The position numbers and the translations under genes are program-made. DNA of 54,095 nucleotides from Bugula neritina (lineage: Eukaryota > Bryozoa > Gymnolaemata > Cheilostomatida > Bugulidae): NCBI GenBank assembly GCA_964035545.1, contig CAXIUT010000018.1, positions 1-54,095 of the forward strand. The letters are read 5' to 3'. How positions within the stretch are numbered: the first letter of the stretch is position 1; each line of letters starts with the position of its first letter. This document shows positions 11,436 to 23,273 of the stretch, piece after piece. The notes beneath the pieces were generated by a model. That model had not been told where the DNA came from. It worked only from the letters and a program-made list of their open reading frames with translations, and ran no database searches.

Positions 11436-12992
11436 ATGAATAGAATAAATAAACCAATGAATAAACTTAAAATGAACTCTACTTCACTAGTAAATAACAA
11501 ATGGGTTAAATCAACTACTATTAACTAATCTAAAACAAAAAATAACCCTTATCACTCACATAGTTTTGCTGAATTAAATCAGGTCAAAAAGTCAACTTAA
11601 AAAAATAGAGCAGATTCCTTTAAAATGATAAATAATCAACCAAATAAGATCATAACTTTGAGAAGAAGAAATTTACCATAAAATAATAGATATAAAACTA
11701 ACTATAGATAGTCTATTAGTAGTTTTAGAAAGTAGCCGAAAACTAATGAAGGATTATCATCTGGAAATAACTTTAAAACTCAAAAAGATTTTTTTATAAA
11801 ACAACTAAAAAATAAAATATTGAAAAGCGAGTAAAATAGTTAAAATAAATCAGAAAAAGATTTTATCTAAAACAAAAACATATAGACTTAAAGAATAGAA
11901 TTAAAAGCAAATTCTTCAAAGAAGAGATCAACTTAGTCTTTGAAGTTCATTGGAGAAAAGAAACGGTCGTAAGGATCTTAAAACAGTATTTTGTAAATAA
12001 AGCTAAAAAGTAAGAATAGTTATAAATAAAAGGGAGAAGAAGTAATGCGGAGTAGGTCAAAAACATTTAGAGACTTTTCTAAAATAATATCTTAGAATTT
12101 TAATGTTAAAAAATATAAAGAAGATTATGACCATTCGATGACTATCTAAGTGAACTCTATCGATACAAAACTAAAATTATCTCATTCATTATAGTAAATA
12201 GACACATTTGAAAAGAAAAGAGTATCACCTGGACATACCGCTCATTATCAATCTCTTCAGAGGTAAAATACAAAGCCACTCTCGAAATAGTAAAATTAGT
12301 AGAAATCATAGATCTAAACTGAGAACAAGACAGAAGTATACTAGGAAGAATTGAACAATCTGACAAAAGATTTTTTGCAATAGTGTAGTAAGATGAATGT
12401 ATCAAAGAATCAACTATACGAGAAATTAAGAAATAAATTGGTGATGCAGTATCCTAGCATGCGTAGACACTACTAGAGATATGACTTACCTCCAGAAGAG
12501 ACTAGTAATAAGATTAATAAGAAAGGCAGTAATATAATTAATCCTACCATTCAGTCGAGCATTCGACTATCTTATAATAACTACCCCTCATAAGCATCGG
12601 ATTATAATTATCTGACTGTTACTCAGGTTAAAGAGAAGACTGTATTTCAGTAAGGACATAAACAAAACAAAATTCTTAAAGATATATTTAAACATGCCTA
12701 TTTTTATAGTACGTCTAAGGGGAAAACATTTAATTAAAAGTATTAGAGGATGAACACTGAAGGAAATTAAGAGAGACACCTTAAAAATATTCAAAAAAAT
12801 ATGACCTTTCTTAACTATGTTGGTAAAAGAAATTGGAAAAAACAATTTAATAAGAGCAAAGTAAGGGGAAATAACTTATTCAAAAATCAATAAAGTATTT
12901 TACAACTAGAAAGGCAAGGTTCTCCTTAACAAGCTTTACTCAAAAAATTTCTAGACGATGCCGTTGAAACTTGTATTAGACAAAGTTCTTGA
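11436..12992 (+). CDS. Basic low-complexity protein, 518 aa, uncharacterised
   Basis: Single open frame of 518 codons from ATG 11436 to TGA 12990-12992 without introns. The product is strongly basic, rich in Lys, Asn, Gln and Ser, and lacks signal peptide and membrane helices. It looks largely disordered, with one more ordered segment around residues 310-360 (ELNNLTKDFLQQCSKM). No family recognised. The 3' part (from 12698) is repeated at 21224-21520, where one extra T and one extra A break this frame. Confidence 0.65.
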
Positions 12993-13020
12993 CTATTTTT
13001 GATTGTTTATAAGTTTATTA

Positions 13021-13463
13021 ATGAACAAATCAAAATAAAAAGAAAAAGGAAAAGCTCTCAATAAGAAAGACAAGGAGAAGCTACGAGAAAGACATAGAAG
13101 AGAACTTGAGGAGGCCAGAGTCGAGCAGGAGAAAGAACAAGCTCGTCAGCAATGTATTTAAGTTATGATGTAGTGGATGTTTTAAAGAAGACTGGAGTTG
13201 TTAATGCCTATGAACAGTTTTTGAGGAGTATTTGTAAGAATGGATTGCCATAGCCGAGTAATGTCTATGAATTTGCTGCTCAATTCGTTTTAAAATATGA
13301 GAAGAAGATGAAAGATAAGCAGAGCAAGCGGGAATAGATCCTTGAATACAACTCATAAGCTCTTAAAGTCAATAATAAGCGATAGCCAAGTATAAAAGAA
13401 AACAGAAGATAGCTTAGCATAAAGGAAAAAGATGGGGAATCAGTCAGGAAGGGAAAAAACTGA
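13021..13463 (+). CDS. Small RIIa/Dpy-30-like domain protein, 140 aa
   Basis: Starts with a Lys/Glu-rich helix (residues 1-42), then a segment with VVNAYEQFLRSICKNGLPQP and NVYEFAAQFVLKYEKK that looks like the dimerisation/docking fold of RIIa/Dpy-30 domains. Such domains dock to amphipathic helices in ciliary radial spokes and other complexes. The tail is basic. A 20-nt intron (13154-13173, GTATTTAAGTTATGATGTAG) is needed; reading through it gives a stop soon after. It begins 28 bp after the previous stop codon on the same strand. The domain call is by pattern only. The second copy at 21549-21993 has extra single bases that break the frame. Confidence 0.6.
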
Positions 13464-13670
13464 TACGAATATACATTGAGGTAATAATCTATTATTCATA
13501 ACTTTTGGTATTTCTTTTTACTCATAACTTTTGGTATTTCTTTTTATTTATAACTTTTGATATTTCTTTTTATTTATATTAATTTTAAGATTATTTTGTT
13601 TGACTTGAATAAAAATGATTATATTGAAGATAATTTTAATTAATTCAATAGATAATTGATATAAAATCCT
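13464..13670. repeat. Spacer with three ~28-bp direct repeats
   Basis: A 207-bp spacer. Positions about 13495-13578 hold three imperfect tandem copies of a unit containing ATAACTTTTGGTATTTC and a T-rich end. Function unknown; the same array is present in the second copy at about 22023-22108. Confidence 0.7.
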
Positions 13671-14735
13671 ATGAAGCAACTGTGCATTGTGATGTTGGGG
13701 ATCGTGTTGTCGATATCTACGGTGATACCTCATATTGATCCTATAGTTAGTCATAGTCCATTGACTTTCAAGGTGCAAATTGATGATCCTCCTCTGGTTC
13801 GTTGGAGGCCCATTCTTAAAACTTATAATTAGAGTCTTCATCACTTTGTTCATTTTATTGATTTATTGCCTATTCCGAAAGATTTCTATGATGGAGTTGA
13901 ATGGTATGCTAAAAATGAGTTCAAGTACCAAGATTTTGTTGCTTAAGTTGATGCTGTTGCTACATTGAGTGGAATACCTTTCTAGAAAGTGATGTTTCTC
14001 AATTTGCTATACGAATTTACAACTGTGAAGGCCTGCACTGGAATTATATTGAGAAATTCTGATGGCAAAATAATTCATGGACGTAATTGGGATTTCTAAA
14101 TGTACCATTTACTAGCCAATGTTATGACCAATCTTTAATACTACAAGGGAGATCAACTACTTTGGAAGGAAGATACTATCGTAGGCAGCGTCTTTTCTAT
14201 GACTGGTGTTAAGCCTGGATCATTTGGTATTAGTACTAACGCAAGGAAGCCAAGGTCTATGACTGATACTCTTATTAGTGTATTGAAGCAAAATAACATT
14301 CCGGCTCTTTGGTTGGTTAGAAAGGTGTTTTTGGAGGAAACTGACTATCAGAAGGCTACCTAGCGACTCAGAAACACTAACGTTTCATGTCCGATATATT
14401 TTATTGTATCTGGTTTGAAAGGAAATGAAGGAATGGTCATTGAAAAGGATACTAACGATACCAATGCCTATTATGAATTGAGTGACTATATGTGGTTTTT
14501 GATACAGACTAACTATGATCGAGATGAGGCAGATCCTTAGACTGATGCTAGGAGGGTTCCAACTGAGGTGAAACTGGGCAAGAGAGGGAATAGCAACTTT
14601 GGGGAGCAAACACTATTGGATGAGTTTATGTTCAAATGGCCCAACTTCAACATAGCTACTATTTTTACAGATATAATGGTGCCATCAAGTGGATACAAAA
14701 ATACAACTATCTGGTACGGATAGAATCCTCAGTGA
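13671..14735 (+). CDS. Acid ceramidase / N-acylethanolamine amidase family hydrolase, 354 aa
   Basis: Uninterrupted frame from ATG 13671 to TGA 14733-14735. An N-terminal hydrophobic signal (about residues 4-20) is followed by the small beta domain typical of the family (DPPLVRWRPIL, residues 39-49). The catalytic region follows: KACTGIILRNSDGKIIHGRN, where Cys122 would be the N-terminal nucleophile released by self-cleavage and the HGRN motif lies a few residues on. Family members (Ntn hydrolases such as ASAH1 and NAAA) cleave amide bonds of ceramides or N-acylethanolamines in lysosomes. Length is close to the usual 350-395 residues. The second copy (22201-23273) has the same sequence with several single-base insertions that destroy the frame. 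Substrate cannot be assigned. Confidence 0.85.
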
Positions 14736-14963
14736 TGATTATCAGCTATTCAATTCTATAAGTTAATAGATTAAATATAGAGATATTTAGAAGATAATAA
14801 TAAATAAATATTTATTCAATAGATGATAATAAGTAGATTTGAAAGTAAGTTAATTATTGAATATTTTTATAAGCATGGGATGTTATTCAGAATTATAAAC
14901 ATATTTATAAAAATGCACATTTGAAAAGCACTATATAAAAAAATTTTTCATTAAATATAAACG

Positions 14964-16430
14964 ATGCTTGATCTTCAACCAGAACAACCTTTCAATATGC
15001 AAAGCAATTAGATAAATTAGCAACTTAACTATCCTCAACTACTAAAATCAAAGCATAATTTAAGCAATATTCAAGTAGAGAGCAAGAATAAATCCCAGAA
15101 AAGTTAGATAATATTTGATCGTAAAAATTTATTAACTATATTTTTCAGAAACAATATAGTATCTAGAGCCCATTATAAGGCAGCAACTAACTAGAATCCT
15201 AATTATGAGAACTTTTATAATTTTTTATTGAAGGAAATGATATTTATTTAAAACCAAACAGTAAAGTCATAGAAGATAACTAAGATAAGAAGTTTAATCC
15301 TAAGAAAAGCAATGGATTAATACTGTTCTTCTACACTACCACAGACTAAAACAAATGAATAGCATTTATAAAAAATAAACAAAAGACTTAATAAAGAAGA
15401 CACAAGTCGATATTCTAGGGTAGGTCTACCTCTACCTTCATCAAGAATGAATTCACAATTTATCAATCAACTTTTTAGTCACTCTAAATTCAAATAGTTT
15501 TATTTATAATATGTTAAAACTCCTTCTTTACTACAATATCTATAAAAAATCAATAGAGTTGTCGTCAAAGCCTTTTAATCTAATTTAAAACTATTGGATA
15601 ATTAAGGAGGACTTGATCAAGTTATTGACAAGTATTTGAATGGAAGCAAAGTTCCTTTGTTTTATGTCCAAGTTAAACAATATCTTAAAGAAGCTAAGGA
15701 AATCGCTCAGGAAGTAGTCTAAAAAGGAACCTATCTCAAAAGAAAAACTAATAAGTAAGTATCGAAGAAGCAAGAAGTAGTCTAAAAAGGAACTTGCCTT
15801 TAGACAAAAACTAATAAGTAAGTATCGAAGAAGCAAGAAGTAGTCTAAAAAGGAACTTGCCTTTAGACAAAAACTAATAAGTAAGTATCGAAGAAGCAAG
15901 AAGTAGTCTAAAAAGGAACTTGCCTTTAGACAAAAACTAATAAGTAAGTATCGAAGAAGCAAGAAGTAGTCTAAAAAGGAACTTGCCTTTAGACAAAAAC
16001 TAATAAGTAAGTATCGAAGAAGCAAGAAGTAGTCTAAAAAGGAACTTGCCTTTAGACAAAAACTAATAAGTAAGTATAAAAGAAGCAAGAATAACAATCT
16101 AAAACGAGTTGTGGCAGTTAACCAAATAAGATCTAAGTTTAATTAGGATTATAAGTTTCATCGAAGTAATAATATATTAAGTCAATTGAAAAAACAATAA
16201 GATCTAGATGTTAAAAAACACTATCAAAATATGTTCATTAGTAATTATCTAAAGTGGTATCATAATTTGAAAGAACTAAAGATATTTAAAGAGCTAGATT
16301 AGGAAAAAGCTTATAAGAGTATAATAGTAAATTGGTTTTATCCTCGAAAAAAGGCATGACAATGGTTAACGTCAATGGAAAATATCACGAAGTTAATTTC
16401 GAATAAATATACCCAGAATTCCTCAAATGA
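14964..16430 (+). CDS. Uncharacterised 488-aa protein with 21-residue tandem repeats
   Basis: Open frame of 488 codons from ATG 14964 to TGA 16428-16430, no introns. The product is basic and Gln/Lys-rich. Its middle carries six tandem units of 63 bp (about 15715-16085) encoding a 21-residue motif containing KTNKQVSKKQEVVQKG; the first and last units are degenerate. Flanking parts have no recognisable domain, signal peptide or membrane helix. In the second copy (23504-24915) there are five units instead of six, plus single-base differences that break the frame. Confidence 0.65.
15715..16085 (+). repeat. 63-bp coding tandem repeat, six units
   Basis: In-frame 63-bp minisatellite inside the 488-aa gene. 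Each unit contains AAGTAGTCTAAAAAGGAACT and a following AAACTAATAAGTAAGTATCG. The central units are identical, suggesting recent expansion. The unit is a multiple of three, so copy-number change keeps the reading frame. The corresponding array at about 24255-24563 has five units. Confidence 0.9.
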
Positions 16431-16438
16431 TCTTTTAC

Positions 16439-16470
16439 TATATTATTTATTATTTATTTATTATTTATTT

Positions 16471-16558
<88 letters not shown>

Positions 16559-16604
16559 TTATTTATTTATTTCAGTAATTACTCACAACCTTTTAATTGA
16601 CAAT

Positions 16605-16656
<52 letters not shown>

Positions 16657-16810
16657 TTATTTATTTATTATTCTATTTCAGTAATTACTCACAACCTTTT
16701 AATTGACAATATTATTTATTTATTATTTATTTATTTATTTATTTATTATTTATTTATTATGCTATTTCAGTAATTACTCACAACCTTTTAATTGACAATA
16801 TTATTTATTT

Positions 16811-16866
<56 letters not shown>

Positions 16867-16888
16867 TTATTTATTTATTTATTTATTA
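16439..16888. repeat. (TTTA)n microsatellite with three interspersed 38-bp units
   Basis: About 450 bp between two convergent genes, made of TATT/TTTA tetranucleotides. It is interrupted three times by a nearly identical block containing TTCAGTAATTACTCACAACC followed by TTTTAATTGACAATATTA. No gene. The second copy (24926-25125) has the microsatellite but none of the interspersed blocks. Confidence 0.95.
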
Positions 16889-16912
16889 AATATCAAATAT
16901 CAAATATCGATA

Positions 16913-18814
16913 TCACATTTTGACTACTTTGATGACAACCTATCCTTATTTAGTTGCGTATATAATTTTTTTTTCTTTCAAATAAACTCGATTGATTTCC
17001 ATTTATTTTTGACTATCTATTATCTCCAATGATTTATTTTAATCAAACTTTGCTAATAGATTTGATTTATTTTTATTAAATAGTAAGTACAAGCCATTTC
17101 TATTCCAATAATAATGATTGAGCTGATCATTTGAAATTATTTTATTTTTGACTTTTCTAAATTATTGATTAAGAATAGTCATTTATCCATTGTTTAATAG
17201 GTAGAAGAGTTTGGAAGAGGGATCTGAGATCCAGTTGGTGTTATTTTTGGTGCTATCTTTGTAGAGGTTGATAAGGTAGTTTTTTTTTCTCCAATCTACT
17301 CCGAATAAAGTCCCATTCAGACCTATATACAACTATTTATTTGACTTGCTAAAAGGAGTAAAATTACCCTAGACTTGTAGACTTGAAACTGGTATTCTTT
17401 TTTAGATATCGAATGACTTGAGTCGTTGGTTTTTGAAGGAGATGTTGATTTGGTTATTTCTATCGCTTTATTAAAAGACAAGAGGAATGCTATCAAATTT
17501 ACAAAAATAGTCTTTATCAAGGGACCTAAGGTAGTGATCTCTTGTACTCAAGTAAATCCCACCAGCAATAATGCTCATGTGTTAAATACCTGCTCTAAAT
17601 GAAACTACGTTTTAGTGATGATACTGTCCCTATTCCTAATAGATTCGATTGATACTATAATCTAGAGACGACGTATAGATGTGATCTGCCACCAGAATAT
17701 TTGTTACTTTATGCTTATGTACTTGATGTTTGAATATGGTCTGGCTAGGTTTAGTCAATAAATCTGGAGGCTCTGCTTCAAATATTTTTGATAAACTTTT
17801 TGCATTATTAGACCTCTAATACATCTATGAAACCACCTCTTTCTTTGACATCTATGGCAATATCTCTTTCTTCCATGTCTACGAAACCACCTCTTTCTTT
17901 GTTATCTATGAAACCACCTCTTTCTTTGACATCTATGACACCACCTCTTTCTTTGACATCTATGACACCACCTCTTTCTTCCATGTCTATGACACCACCT
18001 CTTTCTTGGATATTGATTTTTTCCTATTGGATAGCTCCTTCCTTTCATTGATCTTTGAAGATGATTATAGTTTTTTGGATGATTTGCTTTTAGATCGGTT
18101 TGTTTTGTTTTTATCTACAAAAGAATGGTTTCTATTCAGAGGCAATTCGACTGAAAGGTTATTGCTATACTTTAAATGCTATGTTTGAATATGATTTTCT
18201 CTACTTATGGCTTAAATATGCTTATTTTGATTTTATTTGGTGAAGTAGACTTTGCTTTTCTACGTCAGATTGCTGCTTTTCTACGTCAAGTTGTTGGTTT
18301 TTGACGTCAGGTTGTTGGTTTTTGAGATCAAGTTGTTGGTTTTTGACGTCAGGTTGTTGGTTTTTGACGTCAGGTTGTTGTTAGCTGGTGAAAAATGGCA
18401 CTTTGATGCTATTTGTTGAAGGTTTTTCGTTAGTTGGTCCAACTTCAACATATATTCATTGCCTCTGCTGGCCTAGAATTGGTCTTCTAGCAATGATAAG
18501 GGACCCATCCTTGAAAACTATTTTGTTATTTATAGAGAAGATGGTACTAGTTCTTTGAGGGTGTTTTTGAGAGATTGGATGTGTTGGTGTTGAGAGGTTT
18601 ATTTTTGTAGTTCACATTCTTTGTTATACGATTGATGTGATGAGGATTGGTGCTTTCCTGGTAAAAGGGAATGGTTTTTTCCTGGATGAGGAGATTGCTG
18701 TTTTACTGGATGAGGGGAATGAGTTTATTGAGACTGTTTTTGGAAGGTGGTGAATTATTCATTGTTCTGGCTCACTCTTACCTTTCGTTAGTACTATTTT
18801 TGAATTCTTTTCAT
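16913..18814 (-). CDS. Propeller-like protein with N-terminal low-complexity repeats, 633 aa
   Basis: Open frame of 634 codons from ATG 18814 to TGA 16913-16915, no introns. The N-terminal half is Gln/Ser/Lys-rich with two tandem arrays: a 7-residue SKTNNLT unit (21 bp, about 18275-18380) and a 9-residue unit such as MSKKEVVSQ (27 bp, about 17823-18005). The C-terminal half (from about residue 330) alternates short hydrophobic strands with turns, for example HKVTNILVADHIYTSSLDYS, and looks like a WD-type beta propeller, but WD dipeptides are mostly absent. The family is therefore a guess. The second copy at 25151-27060 is broken by single-base differences. Confidence 0.6.
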
Positions 18815-20274
18815 TGCTATCTATAAAAAGTGAATATTAACTTTTGAAGATTAACTTTTGAGTATTAACTTTTGGATAATAACTTTTGAAGATTAACTTT
18901 TGAGTATTAACTTTTGGATAATAACTTTTGAATAATAACTTTTGAAGATTAACTTTTGGATAATAACTTTGAATAATAACTTTTGAGTATTAACTTTTGA
19001 GTATTAACTTTTGGATAATAACTTTTGAATAATAACTTTGAATAATAACTTTTGAGTATTAACTTTTGAGTATTAACTTTTGAGTATTAACTTTTAAATA
19101 ATAACTTTGAATAATAACTTTTGAATATCGAACAAATAATACCAGTAATAATAACAGGAATAGCAATAATAACAGAAATAATAATAGGAATAGTAATAAT
19201 AAAAGTAATAATAATAACAGGAATAAGAACAGAAATAGCAGAAATAATAACAGTAACAGTGATAATAATGAAAATAAGAATAAATCATGGTTTTCTGGCA
19301 GTGGTGTTGGTGGTGGTGATATTTTTGGGTGAAAATATTCCTGTTCTGGTCTTTGCAGATATTATATTATTTTTTTTGATGGCTCTTAATGGATTGTATT
19401 TATAAAGATTTAATTCTACTGTAATGATTATGTTGTTTGATTTTACTTTATAAAGTTAAATAGTATTTATTCTATTATCTTTTGTTATTATTATTTTTTA
19501 TATAACTGATCCACTAGTCTGAGCTTTGAATATATTGAGTTGAGAGAAGGAAGGGGTTTTCTTTTGTTTTAGTTGTTGATTTTTTCATTTTTCTATAAAA
19601 ATTGTTGGCCAAGTGTTTGTACTCTTTTTTTTAATTAGATTTATCCTTACTATCTTTCTTTTATGATTGAGTTAGTCTCATTTAGTTCAAATTCATATCT
19701 ATTTTACTTTTTTATTGTTTCTAAATCAGTAAGTTCAGGTATTGGTTCATTCTTGGGTTGAGGTTGTCTGAGGTGAACTGAATGGTTTGTTCTTGGTTGT
19801 TTTGTTGGGTGATCGAGTTGTTTATTTCGTAGGAAATAGTTGAACTTTTTTTAGACCTTGTGCTTTGACTGGTTCTGGTGGACCTATTCGAGAAGTAGGT
19901 GTTATGTTGAGATTGAGAAGTTCGAGGTCTGCTGATGGTTTGCGTGAATAGTTTTATTCCTCTTTTGGATGATTTAGATTGTTTTTTTCTTTGGTATTTG
20001 ATGAAATGGAGTAGGTCTTGTTGCTAGTCGATAGTCTACAGTCCTCTATATTTCTATGTGTATTATGAAACTTAAATAGTGATTGAATACATTTGGTTTA
20101 AATGCTATGGGATTGTGATTCTATTTTGAATATTTTAGGTTTTATTCTGTTCTTTAGCATCATCCTGCGAGTGCTATCTTTCACATAGAGCTTTTGACCT
20201 CCAATTGCCTTCTAAGTGTTTATCAAATGTCTTGTCTACTCGCCTAAATCTATCGTCTGCTTTTCTTTTCTCAT
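18759..20274 (-). CDS. Coiled-coil protein, C-terminal end uncertain
   Basis: From ATG 20274 a frame runs about 145 codons with a basic, Ser/Asn-rich product. It then continues through a coiled coil (ELTDLETIKKQNRYEFELNE and onward) if a 25-nt GT-AG intron at about 19855-19880 is removed. Without that intron the frame ends at 19747-19749 (175 aa). After the coiled coil the open frame passes through GTTATT-rich DNA and a 15-bp minisatellite. It reaches TGA 18759-18761, 56 bp inside the next gene, so the last third may not be real coding sequence. It could also be the first part of one gene together with the propeller-like protein. The coiled coil suggests a structural role; nothing more can be said. 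Confidence 0.4.
18832..19124. repeat. 15-bp minisatellite
   Basis: About twenty units related to TTAACTTTTGAGTAT or ATAACTTTTGAATAA, some shortened to 14 bp. It lies at the junction of the two minus-strand genes. The second copy (27078-27379) has a rearranged number and order of units. Confidence 0.9.
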
Positions 20275-20413
20275 CGATTTAATAAAATTATATTATCCCA
20301 TCTAATCATTATCTTACAACTTTTTATCTTCATGCCATTTATTCACAACCTTATCGCTATTTGTTGCTCTTTGTGACTACTAATCTAAATATTATTTAAT
20401 AATAGGATTATAG

Positions 20414-20893
20414 ATGAAGAGTTCAGGTGGATTTTAATTGGTTAGAAACGAGTAGAACAGTATTTAGCAGAGACCTAGCGGTGTATTTTAGTATTCTAAC
20501 TATGAACCAGTTCCATTGGCTAGTTTCAAAGGCAAATCATAACAAGCATTACAATTTTATTCCAGTTAAGTTAATAAACTAACATACTAAAATGGTCTTC
20601 TAAATAAAGATTTGAGAACGGTTCTGCAGGAAAAGAAAGAACTGGCTGATATTGTAGCTTCTTTTAGGTAGGATTAGAAAGAAAGTGATGAGGCTAATAA
20701 GCGAGTCAGGAGGTGTGCTAATGAAATTTCTAGGAGTTTTGTCTGTGCTGTCAGTGGTTGTCAAAAATCTTATGGCAGTGAGGGGTCCATGGCTCAGCAT
20801 ATGAAAAGTAAACATCCTGGAATCATGTAAAATTAAAGTTAAAAAAAGTTGTCTAAACTTAAATAAAATAAAAAAGAAATCAAATAAGAATGA
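20414..20893 (+). CDS. C2H2 zinc-finger protein, 159 aa
   Basis: Uninterrupted frame from ATG 20414 to TGA 20891-20893. The middle is a helical, charged region (LRTVLQEKKELADIVASFRQ). It is followed by one C2H2 finger, FVCAVSGCQKSYGSEGSMAQ with HMKSKHP (Cys-x4-Cys-x12-His-x4-His), and a Lys/Gln-rich basic tail. Single C2H2 fingers bind nucleic acid or protein; which applies here is unknown. Its stop codon lies 49 bp before the telomere at 20943. The second copy (28678-29157) has an identical length and frame. Confidence 0.8.
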
Positions 20894-20942
20894 TTAAATT
20901 TATAGTTCAAATTTATTCAATAACCATCTACAGTCATTGATA

Positions 20943-21023
20943 GGGGTTGGGGTTGGGGTTGGGGTTGGGGTTGGGGTTGGGGTTGGGGTTGGGGTTGGGG
21001 TTGGGGTTGGGGTTGGGGTTGGG
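20943..21023. repeat. Internal telomere (G4T2)n before the gap
   Basis: Thirteen or so GGGGTT units reading as a right chromosome end, followed by N's. It starts directly after CAGTCATTGATAG, which in the second copy (29195-29207) continues into CCATTGAAAACC instead. This is the point of telomere addition to the short form of the chromosome. Confidence 0.97.
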
Positions 21024-21223
21024 NNNNNNNNNNNNNNNNNNNNNNNNNNNNNNNNNNNNNNNNNNNNNNNNNNNNNNNNNNNNNNNNNNNNNNNNNNNNN
21101 NNNNNNNNNNNNNNNNNNNNNNNNNNNNNNNNNNNNNNNNNNNNNNNNNNNNNNNNNNNNNNNNNNNNNNNNNNNNNNNNNNNNNNNNNNNNNNNNNNNN
21201 NNNNNNNNNNNNNNNNNNNNNNN
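21024..21223. other. Assembly gap of 200 N
   Basis: Exactly 200 undetermined bases joining a telomere-ended contig to one that repeats 8 kb of it. The round size suggests a scaffolder's default gap, not a measured distance. Confidence 0.98.
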
Positions 21224-21520
21224 CTATTTTTATAGTACGTCTAAGGGGAAAACATTTAATTAAAAGTATTAGAGGATGAACACTGAAGGAAATTAAGAGA
21301 GACACCTTAAAAATATTCAAAAAAATATGACCTTTTCTTAACTATGTTGGTAAAAGAAATTGGAAAAAAACAATTTAATAAGAGCAAAGTAAGGGGAAAT
21401 AACTTATTCAAAAATCAATAAAGTATTTTACAACTAGAAAGGCAAGGTTCTCCTTAACAAGCTTTACTCAAAAAATTTCTAGACGATGCCGTTGAAACTT
21501 GTATTAGACAAAGTTCTTGA
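21224..21520 (+). CDS. 3' fragment, second copy of the basic 518-aa gene
   Basis: Corresponds to 12698-12992. The 5' part is lost at the gap. Relative to the first copy it has one extra T at about 21335 and one extra A at about 21368, so the frame differs between these sites and the end. Confidence 0.6.
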
Positions 21521-21548
21521 CTATTTTTGATTGTTTATAAGTTTATTA

Positions 21549-21993
21549 ATGAACAAATCAAAATAAAAAGAAAAAGGAAAAGCTCTCAATAAGAAAGACA
21601 AGGAGAAGCTACGAGAAAGACATAGAAGAGAACTTGAGGAGGCCAGAGTCGAGCAGGAGAAAGAACAAGCTCGTCAGCAATGTATTTAAGTTATGATGTA
21701 GTGGAATGTTTTAAAGAAGACTGGAGTTGTTAATGCCTATGAACAGTTTTTTGAGGAGTATTTGTAAGAATGGATTGCCATAGCCGAGTAATGTCTATGA
21801 ATTTGCTGCTCAATTCGTTTTAAAATATGAGAAGAAGATGAAAGATAAGCAGAGCAAGCGGGAATAGATCCTTGAATACAACTCATAAGCTCTTAAAGTC
21901 AATAATAAGCGATAGCCAAGTATAAAAGAAAACAGAAGATAGCTTAGCATAAAGGAAAAAGATGGGGAATCAGTCAGGAAGGGAAAAAACTGA
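21549..21993 (+). CDS. Second copy of the small RIIa/Dpy-30-like gene
   Basis: Same as 13021-13463 except for extra single bases (GGATG reads GGAATG just after the intron, and one more T at about 21750), which shift the frame after splicing. Likely the same gene with sequence errors. Confidence 0.55.
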
Positions 21994-22200
21994 TACGAAT
22001 ATACATTGAGGTAATAATCTATTATTCATAACTTTTGGTATTTCTTTTTACTCATAACTTTTGGTATTTCTTTTTATTTATAACTTTTGATATTTCTTTT
22101 TATTTATATTAATTTTAAGATTATTTTGTTTGACTTGAATAAAAATGATTATATTGAAGATAATTTTAATTAATTCAATAGATAATTGATATAAAATCCT

Positions 22201-23273
22201 ATGAAGCAACTGTGCATTGTGATGTTGGGGATCGTGTTGTCGATATCTACGGTGATACCTCATATTGATCCTATAGTTAGTCATAGTCCATTGACTTTCA
22301 AGGTGCAAATTGATGATCCTCCTCTGGTTCGTTGGAGGCCCATTCTTAAAACTTATAATTAGAGTCTTCATCACTTTGTTCATTTTATTGATTTATTGCC
22401 TATTCCGAAAGATTTCTATGATGGAGTTGAATGGTATGCTAAAAATGAGTTCAAAGTACCAAGATTTTTGTTGCTTAAGTTGATGCTGTTGCTACATTGA
22501 GTGGAATACCTTTCTAGAAAGTGATGTTTCTCAATTTGCTATACGAATTTACAACTGTGAAGGCCTGCACTGGAATTATATTGAGAAATTCTGATGGCAA
22601 AAATAATTCATGGACGTAATTGGGATTTCTAAATGTACCATTTACTAGCCAATGTTATGACCAATCTTTAATACTACAAGGGAGATCAACTACTTTGGAA
22701 GGAAGATACTATCGTAGGCAGCGTCTTTTCTATGACTGGTGTTAAGCCTGGATCATTTTGGTATTAGTACTAACGCAAGGAAGCCAAGGTCTATGACTGA
22801 TACTCTTATTAGTGTATTGAAGCAAAATAACATTCCGGCTCTTTGGTTGGTTTAGAAAGGTGTTTTTTGGAGGAAACTGACTATCAGAAGGCTACCTAGC
22901 GACTCAGAAACACTAACGTTTCATGTCCGATATATTTTATTGTATCTGGTTTGAAAGGAAATGAAGGAATGGTCATTGAAAAGGATACTAACGATACCAA
23001 TGCCTATTATGAATTGAGTGACTATATGTGGTTTTTTGATACAGACTAACTATGATCGAGATGAGGCAGATCCTTAGACTGATGCTAGGAGGGTTCCAAC
23101 TGAGGTGAAAACTGGGCAAGAGAGGGAATAGCAACTTTGGGGAGCAAACACTATTGGATGAGTTTATGTTCAAATGGCCCAACTTCAACATAGCTACTAT
23201 TTTTACAGATATAATGGTGCCATCAAGTGGATACAAAAATACAACTATCTGGTACGGATAGAATCCTCAGTGA
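22201..23273 (+). CDS. Second copy of the acid ceramidase/NAAA-like gene, frame broken
   Basis: Matches 13671-14735 but is 8 bp longer through single-base additions (about 22454, 22467, 22602, 22758, 22851, 22866, 23035 and 23109). The nucleophile region is present. As written the frame stops at 22498-22500, before the catalytic Cys; I attribute this to sequence error, because the first copy is perfectly open. Confidence 0.6.

Noticed and set aside
16375-16578. Frame of repeated Leu-Phe-Ile-Tyr residues (also at 24912-25223)
   Set aside because: Translation of the TTTA microsatellite; no gene features.
19121-19405. Plus-strand frame rich in Asn or Ile (repeated AAT/ATA codons)
   Set aside because: No usable start codon, an upstream TGA in the Asn-rich frame, and it is antisense to the coiled-coil gene; it is a composition effect.
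20937-21279. Frames of alternating Gly-Val or Gly-Leu running into the N gap
   Set aside because: They are simply translations of the G4T2 telomere.
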